DNA of 64,000 nucleotides from Arenicola marina (taxonomy: Eukaryota > Annelida > Polychaeta > Arenicolidae), in the NCBI GenBank assembly GCA_964019135.1, contig OZ025260.1:18408254-18472253 (forward strand), given 5' to 3'. The notes under the pieces are model-generated. The model made no database searches. It was not told the origin of the DNA and saw nothing but the letters and a program-made list of their open reading frames with translations. A program made the position numbers and the translations under genes. Of this stretch, positions 44,849 through 53,348 are shown piece by piece (position 1 is the first letter of the stretch; every line of letters begins with the position of its first letter).

Positions 44849-44957
44849 ATGGCATTAGTTCCGGGTCTGCTGCGAGGGGCGCTGGTCTCCACACTGATGC
44901 TGATGTCGACCACCATTACCGCAGCACCACTCACTCTGGATCTGGCGTCACTTGGAG
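44849..44957 (+). CDS. Exon 1: signal peptide
   Basis: ATG opens 36 codons plus one base (phase 1), then GTAACG. The N-terminus (MALVPGLLRGALVSTLMLMS) is a standard signal peptide with a likely cut near TITAA, about residue 25. An in-frame TGA lies 14 codons upstream, in the last satellite monomer, and no other ATG lies between. Confidence 0.85.
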
Positions 44958-47900
44958 GTAACGCGATCGAAGCATGCATATCTGAAACATGCTAAACATG
45001 GGGTAGGAGGTTAACCCGAATAGGCAGTAGTTCGGCCGTGTTTGCTGATAAAGACTGGAAGTTTTAATTTTTTTAATTTTTAAAAATTTTTATATTTTGC
45101 TATATTGATACATACATATAAGTCTTACAATACAACAACTGATAATAAATCTAGAGACTGGAAGTTGTTCTACAGACGAAATAGTTGTTCTACAGACGTA
45201 ATAGCGGTTTGGCGACAAGGCTGAATAGGGCCGATCCAGGATATTGCGATACAGGTGGTCCACTTCGGACGGGATGAGATCTCTAAAGATCTGACGGGGA
45301 ACCGGGCTATCATCCCCTCCGGGGGCTGGGAGGGGCGGGGGCGGGGAGGGGGACCGGGCTGTCATCCCCTCCGGGAGGGGTGGGGGGGGGCGGGTGGGGG
45401 GGGGGAGGGGGACCAGGGTGCCCCCCAACGCCCTCCGCCCTCCACCCAACCGCCCCAGCCCCCGGGACCGGGCAGTCGCCCCACCACCTTCCGCCCCAAC
45501 CGCCCCCGCCCCCGGTGCGTCGCCCCACCGTCCTTAACTAAATCTATGCATTCTGATTTCAGTAAATTGTACTACTGTGGAGGCAATCATCGTTTACACG
45601 AGCTGCATTGATCAGAAGTACAATCCGAGTAATTTCCTAAAAGGCTGCGAACCTCAGTGCCAGTAAGTTTAACTGTTACACACCTAGCCATACCTCAGTG
45701 CCAGTAAGCTAACTGGTACACACCCAGCCATACCTCAGTGCCAGGAAGCTAACTGTTACACACCCAGCCCCACCTCAGTGCCAGTAAGCTAACTGTTACA
45801 CACCCAGCCATACCTCAGTGCCAGTAAGCTAACTGTTACACATCTAGACATACCTCAGTGCCAGTAAGCTAACTGTTACACATCTAGAATACCTCAGTGC
45901 CGGTAAGCTAACCGTTTCACACCCAGACATACGTCAGTGCCAGTAAGCTAACTGTTACACACCCAGCCATACCTTAGTGCCAGTAAGCTAACTGTTACAC
46001 ATCTAGACATACCTCAGTGCCAGTAAGCTTACCGTTGCACACCCAGACATACCTCAGTGCCAGTAAGCTAACCGTTGCACACCCAGCCATACCTCAGTAC
46101 CAGTAAGCTGTTGCACACCCAGACATACCTCAGTGCCAGTAAGCTAACTGTTACACACCCAGCCACACCTCAGTGCCAGTAAGCTAACTGTTACACACCC
46201 AGCCGCAAATCAGTGCCAGTAAGCTAACTGTTACACATCTAGACACACCTCAGTATCATTAAGCTGTTACACACCCAACTATACCTCAGTGCCAGTAAGC
46301 TAACTGTTACACATCCAGCCATACCTCAGTGCCAGCAAGCTAGTTCAGTTTGTTTAGGACACCACGGCAAACTCGCTGCTCTTTTTTCTGTAGATTATCA
46401 TACTAAAGTATAAACTTTAGTTACCGGGTAAATGCGATGAGTGGCGAGCGTAGCGCTCACTCTAACGCTGCACCCTCACCCAGCCTGGAATGTAGTGAAC
46501 CTAGCCACATGCATTCATTCTCATTGGTTGGACGGTCAAAGCTGCTTGTCGAGCTTGTCCCGCCAAATATAAACCAAGCGACATATATATGACAATTTGC
46601 GGAAAACTCATTCTATACTGTTCTATATTGTTTCATTCTATAAATTCAGAAACCTAATAAACATCGCCGTTTCGGCTGTAATGTGGCAAGCGTGTCTATC
46701 CCGAGACACCGCGGAACGCAAAAAGTAATGACGTTTGCCACTAAGTTGAAAACCTGTGGTTAATTGATATCACGGGCAAGGCTAAGAGACTCCATTTGGC
46801 AGTCCGGCATGCATGGAATATAGACAAGGGTGGGGACGGTAGCGGAGACTTACAACACGTCACCGCAAATCTCATGACACAGACATGTAACAATACGTTA
46901 TGATACAATACAGTCTAAGACCACGTCACAGCAAATGTCATGGCACAGACATGTAACAATACGTTATGATACAATACATTGTAAGTCCACGTCAAAGCAA
47001 ATCACATATCACAAACATATGGTTGACATAGAACTTTGTATATGCGTTCATAAAACTATCTATACCATATAATCGCTGATAAGATAGACGCATATGTATA
47101 AATTACTTTTTGTTGCATTACTCTTGGTAGGCATGTTGACGACCTTGTGGATTGTATCAATGGTGTGACATCCCTGACCACCGCCTGTCTGCGCTCCTTT
47201 AATCGCATCGTAAACCACACCCCACAGTCCTGGGAGGCAATCCTTGTAGACGGTATGTATATGCAGCATAGCGTGGTGTCAGAATTGTTATTTTCAATAA
47301 CTTTTAGGGATCAAAAAGTATGAAATCGCATGCATAAATTGCCAATTTTCCCATTTAAAAATGCCAAGCCTTCACACGCAAAATAATTCCATTTGGGCAT
47401 TTGTTATGCCTTTGTATTTTATGCGGTTCTGCCACCCTTGGCCTTTGCATGGTTTCAAAACATTATTTCGGGTTTATTCCTTTGGTCCTATATAGAGGTA
47501 ATGAATTTTGCACACTTGAGAATTATAATAAATAGCAAAATATATCTCAAATATGAATTAAATATTTCGTGCATGTTCTCAGCCAAACTGTATTTCATAT
47601 TTGCAGCCGGTGCTGCCCAAAATTGCAGCTTCACGTTTGTCAACCTAATAGACATTTGTCCGGATGTCCCGGCTCTGACACGCGCTGGTGAGTGGTCAAT
47701 GTGGGAGTGGTCATTGTGTGAGTGGTCAATGTGGGAGTGGTCATTGCGTGAGTGGTCATTGTGAGTGAATATTGCGTGAGTGGTCATTGTGAGTGAATAT
47801 TGTGTGAGTGGTCATTGTGTAAGTGGACATTGTGTGAGTGAACATTGTGTGAGTGGTTATTGTGTGAGTGGTCATTGTGTAAGTGGACATTGTGTGCGTG

Positions 47901-50900
47901 AACATTGTGTGAGTGGTTATTGTGTGAGTGGACATTGTGTGGGTGGTCATTGTGAGTAGTCATTGTGCGAGTGATCATTATGTGAGTGGTCATTGTGTGA
48001 GTGGTCATTGTGTGAGTGGTAATTGCGTGAGTGGTCATTGTGTGAGTGGTCATTGTGTGAGTGGTCATTGCGTGAGTGGTCATTGCGTGAGTGGTCATTG
48101 CGTGAGTGGTCATTGTGTGAGTGGTCATTGTGTGAGTTGTCATTGTGTGAGTGGTCATTGTGTGAGTGGTCATTATGTGAGTGTTCATTGTGTAAGTGGT
48201 CATTGTGTGAGTGGTCATTGTGTGAGTGGTCATGGTGTAAGTGGTCGTTATTGGAGTTTACATTGAATGAGTTTCTTGGACAGGATAAGCTGTTTGTAGA
48301 ACAGCAAAGCTATAAGACTGGATAATATGTTTGTAGAAAAGCTAGGATATAGGACTGGATAAGATGTTTGTACAACAGCTAGACTATAGGACGGTGTATA
48401 ATACTGACATCATGACATGTGTGTGTTGGGGGTGGGGGGGGGGGTGGGCTATCGTGTGGGCTTGATTCGGAAGAACCGAGTTGTTGAGGATGACCCAACT
48501 GCCTTCATTGGACGAATAGCAACGAGGCTTCGACAAAATACGAACAACTACTGTCATCTTTTGTGGAGGTCTGAGGTTGCCTAGACGTAGGTCAAGAGAC
48601 GGTTAGAGGAATTATTATTGTTTCACGGCAGGATGGTCGGATTGGAAGTCTGGCGAATGCAACGCCACCTGTGGAGATGGATATGCGACCCATACGCGCA
48701 GCTGCATCGATGTGCTGAGGGACCCACCGAATGTGACGACGGGCTGTGTCGGGCTGAGCACCAACACCACCACGTGCACGTCATCATCGTGCGGTAAGGA
48801 CATGGCCTCTAGTAGCCCCCAAACACGGGATCTCAGGAGATCTCACCTGATCTCAGGTGATCTCACCTGATCTCAGGTGATCTCACCTGATCTCAGGAGA
48901 TCTCACCTGATCTCAGGAGATCTCACGTGATCTCAGGAGATCTCACCTGATCTCAGGAGATCTCACGTGATCTCAGGAGATCTCACGTGATCTCAGGAGA
49001 TCTCACGTGATCTCAGGAGATCTCACGTGATCTCAGGAGATCTCTCCTGATCTCAGGCGATCTCACGCGATCTCAGGAGATTTCACCTGATCTCAGGAGA
49101 TCTCACGTGATCTCAGGAGATCTCACCTGATCTCAGGAGATCTCACCTGATCTCAGGAGATCTCACGTGATCTCAGGAGATCTCACCTGATCTCAGGAGA
49201 TCTCACGTGATCTCAGGTGATCTCACCTGATCTCAGGAGATCTCACGTGATCTCAGGAAATCTCACCTGATCTCAGGAGATCTCAAGTGATCTCAGGAGA
49301 TCTCACCTGATCTCAGGAGATCTCACGTGATCTCAGGAGATCTCACGTGATCTCAGGAGATCTCACCTCATCTCAGGAGATCTCACGTGATCTCAGGAGA
49401 TCTTACGTAATCTCTCGACTTTGCTCAAGATATGACGTACGATATAGTTACTCCGCCCAGTAATCCATACTTCGTAATCTCTTTGTAAGGCGACGCAGCC
49501 CCGGATTCAATAAATGTCCATTAACTAAAACTTCCTAATTGAAAAAACTCATTTGTTGCGTTATGATCTTCTCTATATGGCTGGCAAATAATCTGTTATA
49601 ATTGTTCTTTCCACTTAAGGTTATGAATGTTTGTGTAGCGTTAAGTGTGTCACAAAATACGAACAACTACTGTCATCTTTTGTGGAGGTCTGAGGTTTCC
49701 TAGACGTAGGTCAAGAGACGGTTAGAGGAATTATTATTGTTTCACGGCAGGATGGTCGGATTGGGAGTCTGGCGAATGCAACGCCACCTGTGGAGATGGA
49801 TATGCGACCCATACGCGCAGCTGCATCGATGTGCTGAGCGACCCACCGAATGTGACGACGGGCTGTGTCGGGCTGAGCACCAACACCACCACGTGCACGT
49901 CATCACCGTGCGGTAAGGACATGGCCTCTAGTAGCCCCCAAACACGGGATCTCAGGAGATCTCACCTGATCTCAGGAGATCTCACGTGATCTCAGGTGAT
50001 CTCACCTGATCTCAGGAGATCTCACCTGATCTCAGGAGATCTCACGTGATCTCAGGAGATCTCACGTGATCTCAGGAGATCTCACCTGATCTCAGGAGAT
50101 CTCACCTGATCTCAGGAGATCTCACGTGATCTCAGGAGATCTCACCTGATCTCAGGAGATCTCACGTGATCTCAGGTGATCTCACCTGATCTCAGGAGAT
50201 CTCACGTGATCTCAGGAAATCTCACCTGATCTCAGGAGATCTCAAGTGATCTCAGGAGATCTCACCTGATCTCAGGAGATCTCACGTGATCTCAGGAGAT
50301 CTCACGTGATCTCAGGAGATCTCACCTGATCTCAGGAGATCTCACGTGATCTCAGGAGATCTTACGTAATCTCTCGACTTTGCTCAAGATATGACGTACA
50401 ATATAGTTACTCCGCCCAGTAATCCATACTTCGTAATCTCTTTGTAAGGCGACGCAGCCCCGGATTCAATAAATGTCCATTAACTAAAACTTCCTAATTG
50501 AAAAAACTCATTTGTTGCGTTATGATCTTCTCTATATGGCTGGCAAATAATCTGTTATAATTGTTCTTTCCACTTAAGGTTATGAATGTTTGTGTAGCGT
50601 TAAGTGTGTCACAAGACGGTATCTATGGTCTTGTCGTAAGGTACGCACCCAAAAATGTCTTTTCGCAATAGTCTGTCAAGCTCGTGGCTTTTCGCACCAG
50701 AATTGTTTCTTTTCGGTGTCGAATGTTGTCTAAAACGTGGCGCCATCTGGTGAAGGAATCACCCATGCGAAGCAAGTTTACATGTCTGCCCTCTACGCAT
50801 AGGTGGCGAGTGTTATCTAAATGCTCGTTGTTCGTTGCAGGTGGCGCATCTAGAACCGATGGTCACGTGGCCGGGATGTTCGTAGTCATGGCAACCATCA

Positions 50901-50929
50901 TCAGCCAAGTTTTTCTGACACGTGGTTAG
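44849..50929 (+). CDS. Secreted, probably membrane-anchored protein with two TSP1 modules (seven exons)
   Basis: I join seven exons, all with AG/GT borders and matching phases: 44,849-44,957; 45,563-45,662; 47,131-47,252; 47,607-47,687; 48,632-48,793; 49,751-49,912; 50,841-50,929. They sum to 825 nt, 274 residues plus TAG. Residues 1 to about 25 are a signal peptide. Residues 37-137 hold eight cysteines (39, 51, 65, 69, 78, 89, 117, 128) in a mostly helical-looking domain I do not recognise. Residues 139-191 and 193-245 are TSP1 modules, each with WSDW and six cysteines. The last 28 residues include the hydrophobic FVVMATIISQVF after a small-residue stretch, as in a GPI signal or a short membrane anchor. 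At least six N-glycosylation sequons are present. TSP1 modules commonly bind proteins or glycans outside the cell; the actual partner is unknown. A TGA in frame at 44,807 fixes the start. The model is inferred from sequence, without transcript support. Confidence 0.85.
44958..45302 (+). other. Intron 1, first part: no feature seen
   Basis: Ordinary AT-leaning sequence with a T/A-rich patch at 45,063-45,105 and a short direct repeat TTGTTCTACAGACG at 45,162 and 45,184. I see no coding signal. Confidence 0.6.
45303..45535 (+). repeat. G-run tract followed by C-rich tract in intron 1
   Basis: Positions 45,310-45,420 hold many runs of three or more G (blocks such as GGGGCGGGGGCGGGG), enough for several G-quadruplexes on the + strand. 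Positions 45,421-45,535 are the reverse in bias, with runs of C. CATCCCCTCCGGG is repeated at 45,312 and 45,363. The two halves could pair as an imperfect hairpin in RNA. Long proline or arginine frames here reflect composition only. Confidence 0.8.
45563..45662 (+). CDS. Exon 2: first half of the eight-cysteine domain
   Basis: The acceptor TCTGATTTCAG is followed by 100 nt, entering in phase 1 and leaving in phase 2. It encodes four cysteines, starting NCTTVEAIIVYTSC and ending GCEPQC. The donor is TGCCA|GTAAGT. The last 12 nt of the exon and the donor form the first unit of the 40-bp array that follows. Confidence 0.83.
45651..46342 (+). repeat. 40-bp minisatellite that copies the exon 2 splice donor
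   Basis: About 18 units of 40 bp (a few of 33-41 bp). The first unit begins in exon 2 at ACCTCAGTGCCA and crosses the donor. Nearly every later unit keeps TGCCAGTAAGC, so the intron begins with a ladder of near-consensus 5' splice sites. The unit continues TAACTGTTACACACCCAGCC. Confidence 0.93.
46343..46855 (+). other. Intron 2, middle part: unique sequence
   Basis: No coding signal. There is a short inverted repeat (AGTATAAACTTTAG near 46,405) and a series ATTGGTTGG, AAATATAAACC and CTAATAAACATC at about 46,532, 46,565 and 46,650, which resembles promoter plus poly(A) landmarks. I cannot define element ends. Confidence 0.5.
46856..47022 (+). repeat. 66-bp tandem repeat, 2.5 copies, in intron 2
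   Basis: Units start at CACGTCA at 46,856, 46,922 and 46,988. Each holds GACATGTAACAATACGTTAT in the first two units; the third is partial and more diverged. Confidence 0.85.
47131..47252 (+). CDS. Exon 3: middle of the eight-cysteine domain
   Basis: The acceptor CTCTTGGTAG is followed by 122 nt, entering in phase 2 and leaving in phase 1 at GACG|GTATGT. It encodes HVDDLVDCINGV through AILVD with cysteines 78 and 89, sequon NHT at residue 98 and one tryptophan. The phase change from 2 to 1 fits exons 2 and 4 exactly. Confidence 0.82.
47253..47606 (+). other. Intron 3: no feature seen
   Basis: AT-rich, 354 bp, GTATGT to ATTTGCAG. This is the only intron of the gene besides intron 1's first part without a tandem array. 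Confidence 0.7.
47607..47687 (+). CDS. Exon 4: end of the eight-cysteine domain
   Basis: The acceptor CATATTTGCAG is followed by 81 nt in phases 1-1, encoding GAAQNCSFTFVNLIDIC and ending TRA. It holds cysteines 117 and 128 and sequon NCS. The donor GCTG|GTGAGT is the first copy of the 15-bp repeat that fills the start of intron 4. Confidence 0.82.
47688..48274 (+). repeat. 15-bp minisatellite that copies the exon 4 splice donor
   Basis: About 38 units of GTGAGTGGTCATTGT and close variants (GTAAG, GCGTGAG). The array starts at the first base of the intron, so each unit carries a GTGAGT donor. Because 15 is divisible by three, the exon frame stays open for about 75 nt (EWSMWEWSLCEWS...) to a TGA at 47,762. 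Confidence 0.93.
48632..48793 (+). CDS. Exon 5: TSP1 module 1
   Basis: The acceptor TTTCACGGCAG and donor TGCG|GTAAGG enclose 162 nt in phases 1-1, so the module can be duplicated without breaking the frame. It encodes WSDWKSGECNATCGDG, then TRSC and four further landmarks of the TSP1 fold; the six cysteines are at residues 147, 151, 162, 176, 186 and 191. Sequons are NAT, NVT and NTT. Confidence 0.9.
48829..49413 (+). repeat. 10/20-bp GATCTCA minisatellite, intron 5
   Basis: About 58 ten-base units, alternating GATCTCAGGA with GATCTCACCT or GATCTCACGT, in exact 10-bp register for 585 bp. The array starts 35 bp after the exon 5 donor. Confidence 0.95.
49751..49912 (+). CDS. Exon 6: TSP1 module 2
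   Basis: Again 162 nt in phases 1-1 with the same splice borders. It differs from exon 5 at three bases only, and all three change the residue: K to E in WSDWKS, R to S before DPPN, and S to P next to the last cysteine. All six cysteines (201, 205, 216, 230, 240, 245) are kept. Confidence 0.9.
49948..50372 (+). repeat. 10/20-bp GATCTCA minisatellite, intron 6
   Basis: The counterpart of the intron 5 array, 425 bp, about 42 ten-base units. The last 230 bp or so match the intron 5 array unit for unit, including the variants GATCTCAGGAAATCTC and CTCAAGTGATC, so the length change lies in the left half. Confidence 0.95.
50841..50929 (+). CDS. Exon 7: C-terminal tail and stop
   Basis: The acceptor TTGTTCGTTGCAG is followed by 89 nt in phase 1 ending in TAG. 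It encodes GASRTDGHVAGM, then FVVMATIISQVF and LTRG. A small-residue stretch followed by a short hydrophobic end suggests a GPI-anchor signal; a single short membrane segment is the alternative. There are no cysteines. Confidence 0.75.
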
Positions 50930-50956
50930 GACGTAATATGTCCGAGCCAAGCATTT

Positions 50957-50958
<2 letters not shown>

Positions 50959-51025
<67 letters not shown>

Positions 51026-51046
51026 GTATATATAAATATATATATG
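50959..51046. repeat. TA dinucleotide microsatellite
   Basis: About 44 TA steps with a few ATAAAT and ATGTAT breaks, starting 30 bp after the stop codon and so probably inside the 3' UTR of the TSP1 gene. Confidence 0.97.
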
Positions 51047-51270
51047 TTGTATCAATACGCGTCTAAACTGGCCGATGTTGGTTTAATCGGAAGATAGAAT
51101 TTGTGTCTAATGTGCGCATTTGGTATAGAAGTGGAGACCAATTACATTATGAATTGAAATGCATGCTATTTAAAGACTTTAGAGAAAAATACACCCCTCA
51201 TATATCTTATGGAAATCCAACTTCTGAAACCTGCGTTCACTTAACGAGTGACGGCAGGGCAACTACGGTA

Positions 51271-51276
51271 AATAAA
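51271..51276 (+). promoter_or_regulatory. Candidate poly(A) signal of the TSP1 gene
   Basis: AATAAA, 342 bp after the stop codon and the first good signal on this strand after it. Placement only; the cleavage site is not shown. Confidence 0.45.
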
Positions 51277-51384
51277 TGGAATTGATACGTTTAGAGGAAG
51301 GCATTTAGAAAATGCATTAAAGAGTAGCTCGGTTTATCCGGTTTGTTCTGTTTGTTAAAAATTGCATTTATACGCGAACGCGAA

Positions 51385-51540
51385 GTGGTGTATACATGTA
51401 CATAATATACTGTATACATCCGCATTATACACTGGATACATCTAAGTACATGATACACTGTATACATCTGCACTATGCATTGTATGCATCTACATTACAC
51501 ACTGTATAAATATATATCATACATTGTATACATATGAGTA
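51385..51540. repeat. Degenerate TATACA-rich repeat
   Basis: Imperfect units of roughly 30 bp around ACTGTATACATCT (near 51,408, 51,458, 51,488, 51,523), with TA-rich spacers. Confidence 0.7.
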
Positions 51541-52059
51541 TGAATATCAGTGGTCAACGGTCCAAAGTATATATATGCAGGACAGTTTTACTTAATGCTG
51601 GATCGCCTTAACATCACGTGGTTTGTCTGTTTGTTTACCACGGCAATTGTTTTCATTATTGCTTTCGTAAGTGGACAATGTAGCTGTTGTTTGTGTTGCC
51701 TGGTCGGTGGGTAACGTGCACGGTACGCCAATGTGGTCCACATCACATTGATTACGTCATTATCCAGCAGCGGGGCAATTTTGTCCCCTGAAAATGGGGA
51801 CGCATTGCGTATCTGCGTCGATGGTAGCTACACGCAGTGTGTTATGTTGTGATACCCCATGTGTCAACTCGTCCCTATGCTTAGAAAGCGCAAATGCAGC
51901 GAAACAATTCTTACTACTTAATAAACCAAAACAAAAGTTGCAAATCCATCGTCGTTCGCGGACGGATGCCAACCAACCAATTGTCCTGAAATAAGTCACA
52001 TTCGACGGTGTGTCGCTTAACGACCACGTGCTGCTTTTGTGTTTTCGGTAAAACATTCC
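51541..52059. other. Intergenic, no feature seen
   Basis: Unique sequence. Short open frames on both strands have no recognisable domain or splice context. Confidence 0.6.
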
Positions 52060-52790
52060 GGCCTTTTCCGCCTCATCCTTCGCCTCATCCTCCGCCTTCT
52101 CTGCCTCCTCCGCCTCCTCCGCCTCCTCCCCCGTCTCCGCCTCCTCCGCCTTCTCTGCCTCCTCCGCCTCCTGCGCCTCCTCTCCCGTCTCCGCCTTCTC
52201 TGCCTCCTCCGCCTCCTGCGCCTCCTCTCCCGTCTCCGCCTCCTCCGCCTCCTCCGCCTCCTCCGCCTCCTCCCCCGTCTCCGCCTCCTCCGCCTTCTCT
52301 GCCTCCTCCGCCTTCTGCGCCTCCCCTCCCGTCTCCGCCTTCTCTGCCTCCTCCGCCTCCTGCGCCTCCTCTCCCGTCTCCGCCTCCTCCGCCTCCTCCG
52401 CCTCCTCTCCCGTCTCCGCCTCCTCCGCCTCCTCCGCCTCCTCTCCCGTCTATGCCTCCTCCGCATCTTTCGTTGCCTCCTCAGCCTAATCCTCCTCCGC
52501 CTCTTCAAACTACTCCTCCTCCGCATTTTCTGCCTCCTCCTACGCCTCCTGTGTTTCCTCCGCATTTTCCGCCGCCTCCTCAGCCTCCTCAGCCTCCGCC
52601 GCCTCCCCCACCTCCTCCTCCGCTTCGCCTCCTTCTCCGCCTTCCTCTTCTCCCCCTCTTCCTCATCCGCCTCCTCCGCCTTCTCCTCCTCCGCCTCCTC
52701 TCTCGTCTCCTCCACCGCCTCCTCCTCTTCTTCTGCTTTCTCTCCTCATCGTCCTCTGCTTTCTCTCCTCCCCTCTTCTGCATCCGTCTC
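52060..52790 (+). repeat. Pyrimidine-rich CCTCCG minisatellite
   Basis: A 0.7-kb tract, almost all C and T on the + strand, built from CGCCTCCTC steps with higher-order blocks of about 60-70 bp (CTCCCGTCTCCGCC markers) up to about 52,450, then degenerate. Long frames of proline, leucine/arginine (+) and arginine/glutamate (-) run across it because the strand has almost no A; these are not taken as genes. Confidence 0.93.
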
Positions 52791-53007
52791 GGCCTTCACC
52801 CCGTCCTCCACCTCCTCAACTCTCGCTGTATTGCAGCGTGAACGGTTGGCCACCGCCTTCGCGCATTCGTCATCTAGATTTCGGGTTACATAGCATTTCG
52901 ACTGATTTTTTTCTCAGTTTTACATTCCTTGATACTTAACAGGCTTTTTTTAAATACATGACAATGCCAATACGAAACTTGTTTTGTGTTATTTATTCTC
53001 AGTGCGG

Positions 53008-53348
53008 CAATCATAGAGTGGTAGAGCGTGACCCAGTGCGGCAGCTGTAGAGCCGAGCGCAGTGCGGCAGTAACAGAGCGTGGCCCAGTGCGGCAGTGGT
53101 AGAGCCGAGTCCAGTGCGGCAGTGGTAGAGCAGGGCCCAGGGCCCAGTGCGGCAGTGGTAGAGCCGAGACCAATGCGGCAGTGGTAGAGCCGAGCCCAGT
53201 GCAGCAGTGGTAGAACGTTGTCCAGTGCGGCAGTGGTAGAACGGGGCCCAGTGCAGCAGTGGTAGAACAGGGCCCATTACGGCAGTGGTAGAGCGGGGCC
53301 TAGTGCGGCAGTGGTACAATAGGGCCCAGTGCGGCAGTGGTAGAGCGG
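53008..53348 (+). repeat. 26-bp minisatellite
   Basis: About 13 units around CAGTGCGGCAGTGGTAGAGC; the last six or so are regularly 26 bp, the earlier ones vary from 18 to 32 bp. Confidence 0.92.

Larger units (their letters stand above)
48533..50610 (+). repeat. Tandem duplication of a TSP1 exon with its flanking intron
   Basis: Copy 1 is 48,533-49,651 (1,119 bp) and copy 2 is 49,652-50,610 (959 bp). Each holds about 100 bp of upstream intron, the TSP1 exon, a GATCTCA minisatellite and about 240 bp of downstream intron. The 160-bp length difference equals eight 20-bp minisatellite units. The breakpoints share ACAAA/ACAAG. Outside the arrays only a few bases differ. Confidence 0.93.

Noticed and set aside
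45090-45611. Glycine/proline/arginine-rich frames in intron 1
   Set aside because: They derive from the G-run and C-run tract and lie between two well-supported exons.
46343-46740. Possible solo LTR in intron 2 (CAAT-, TATA- and AATAAA-like motifs in order)
   Set aside because: No defined ends, no target-site duplication and no related internal region are visible. It may be a fossil but cannot be supported.
47928-48325. Frames of repeated CVSGH or REWSL on + and MTTHT on - in intron 4
   Set aside because: Products of the 15-bp repeat; only the first 75 nt, in frame with exon 4, are of interest.
52008-52841. Proline-rich protein of 277 codons and overlapping Leu/Arg-rich frame
   Set aside because: Compositional result of the pyrimidine tract; three frames are open across it at once.
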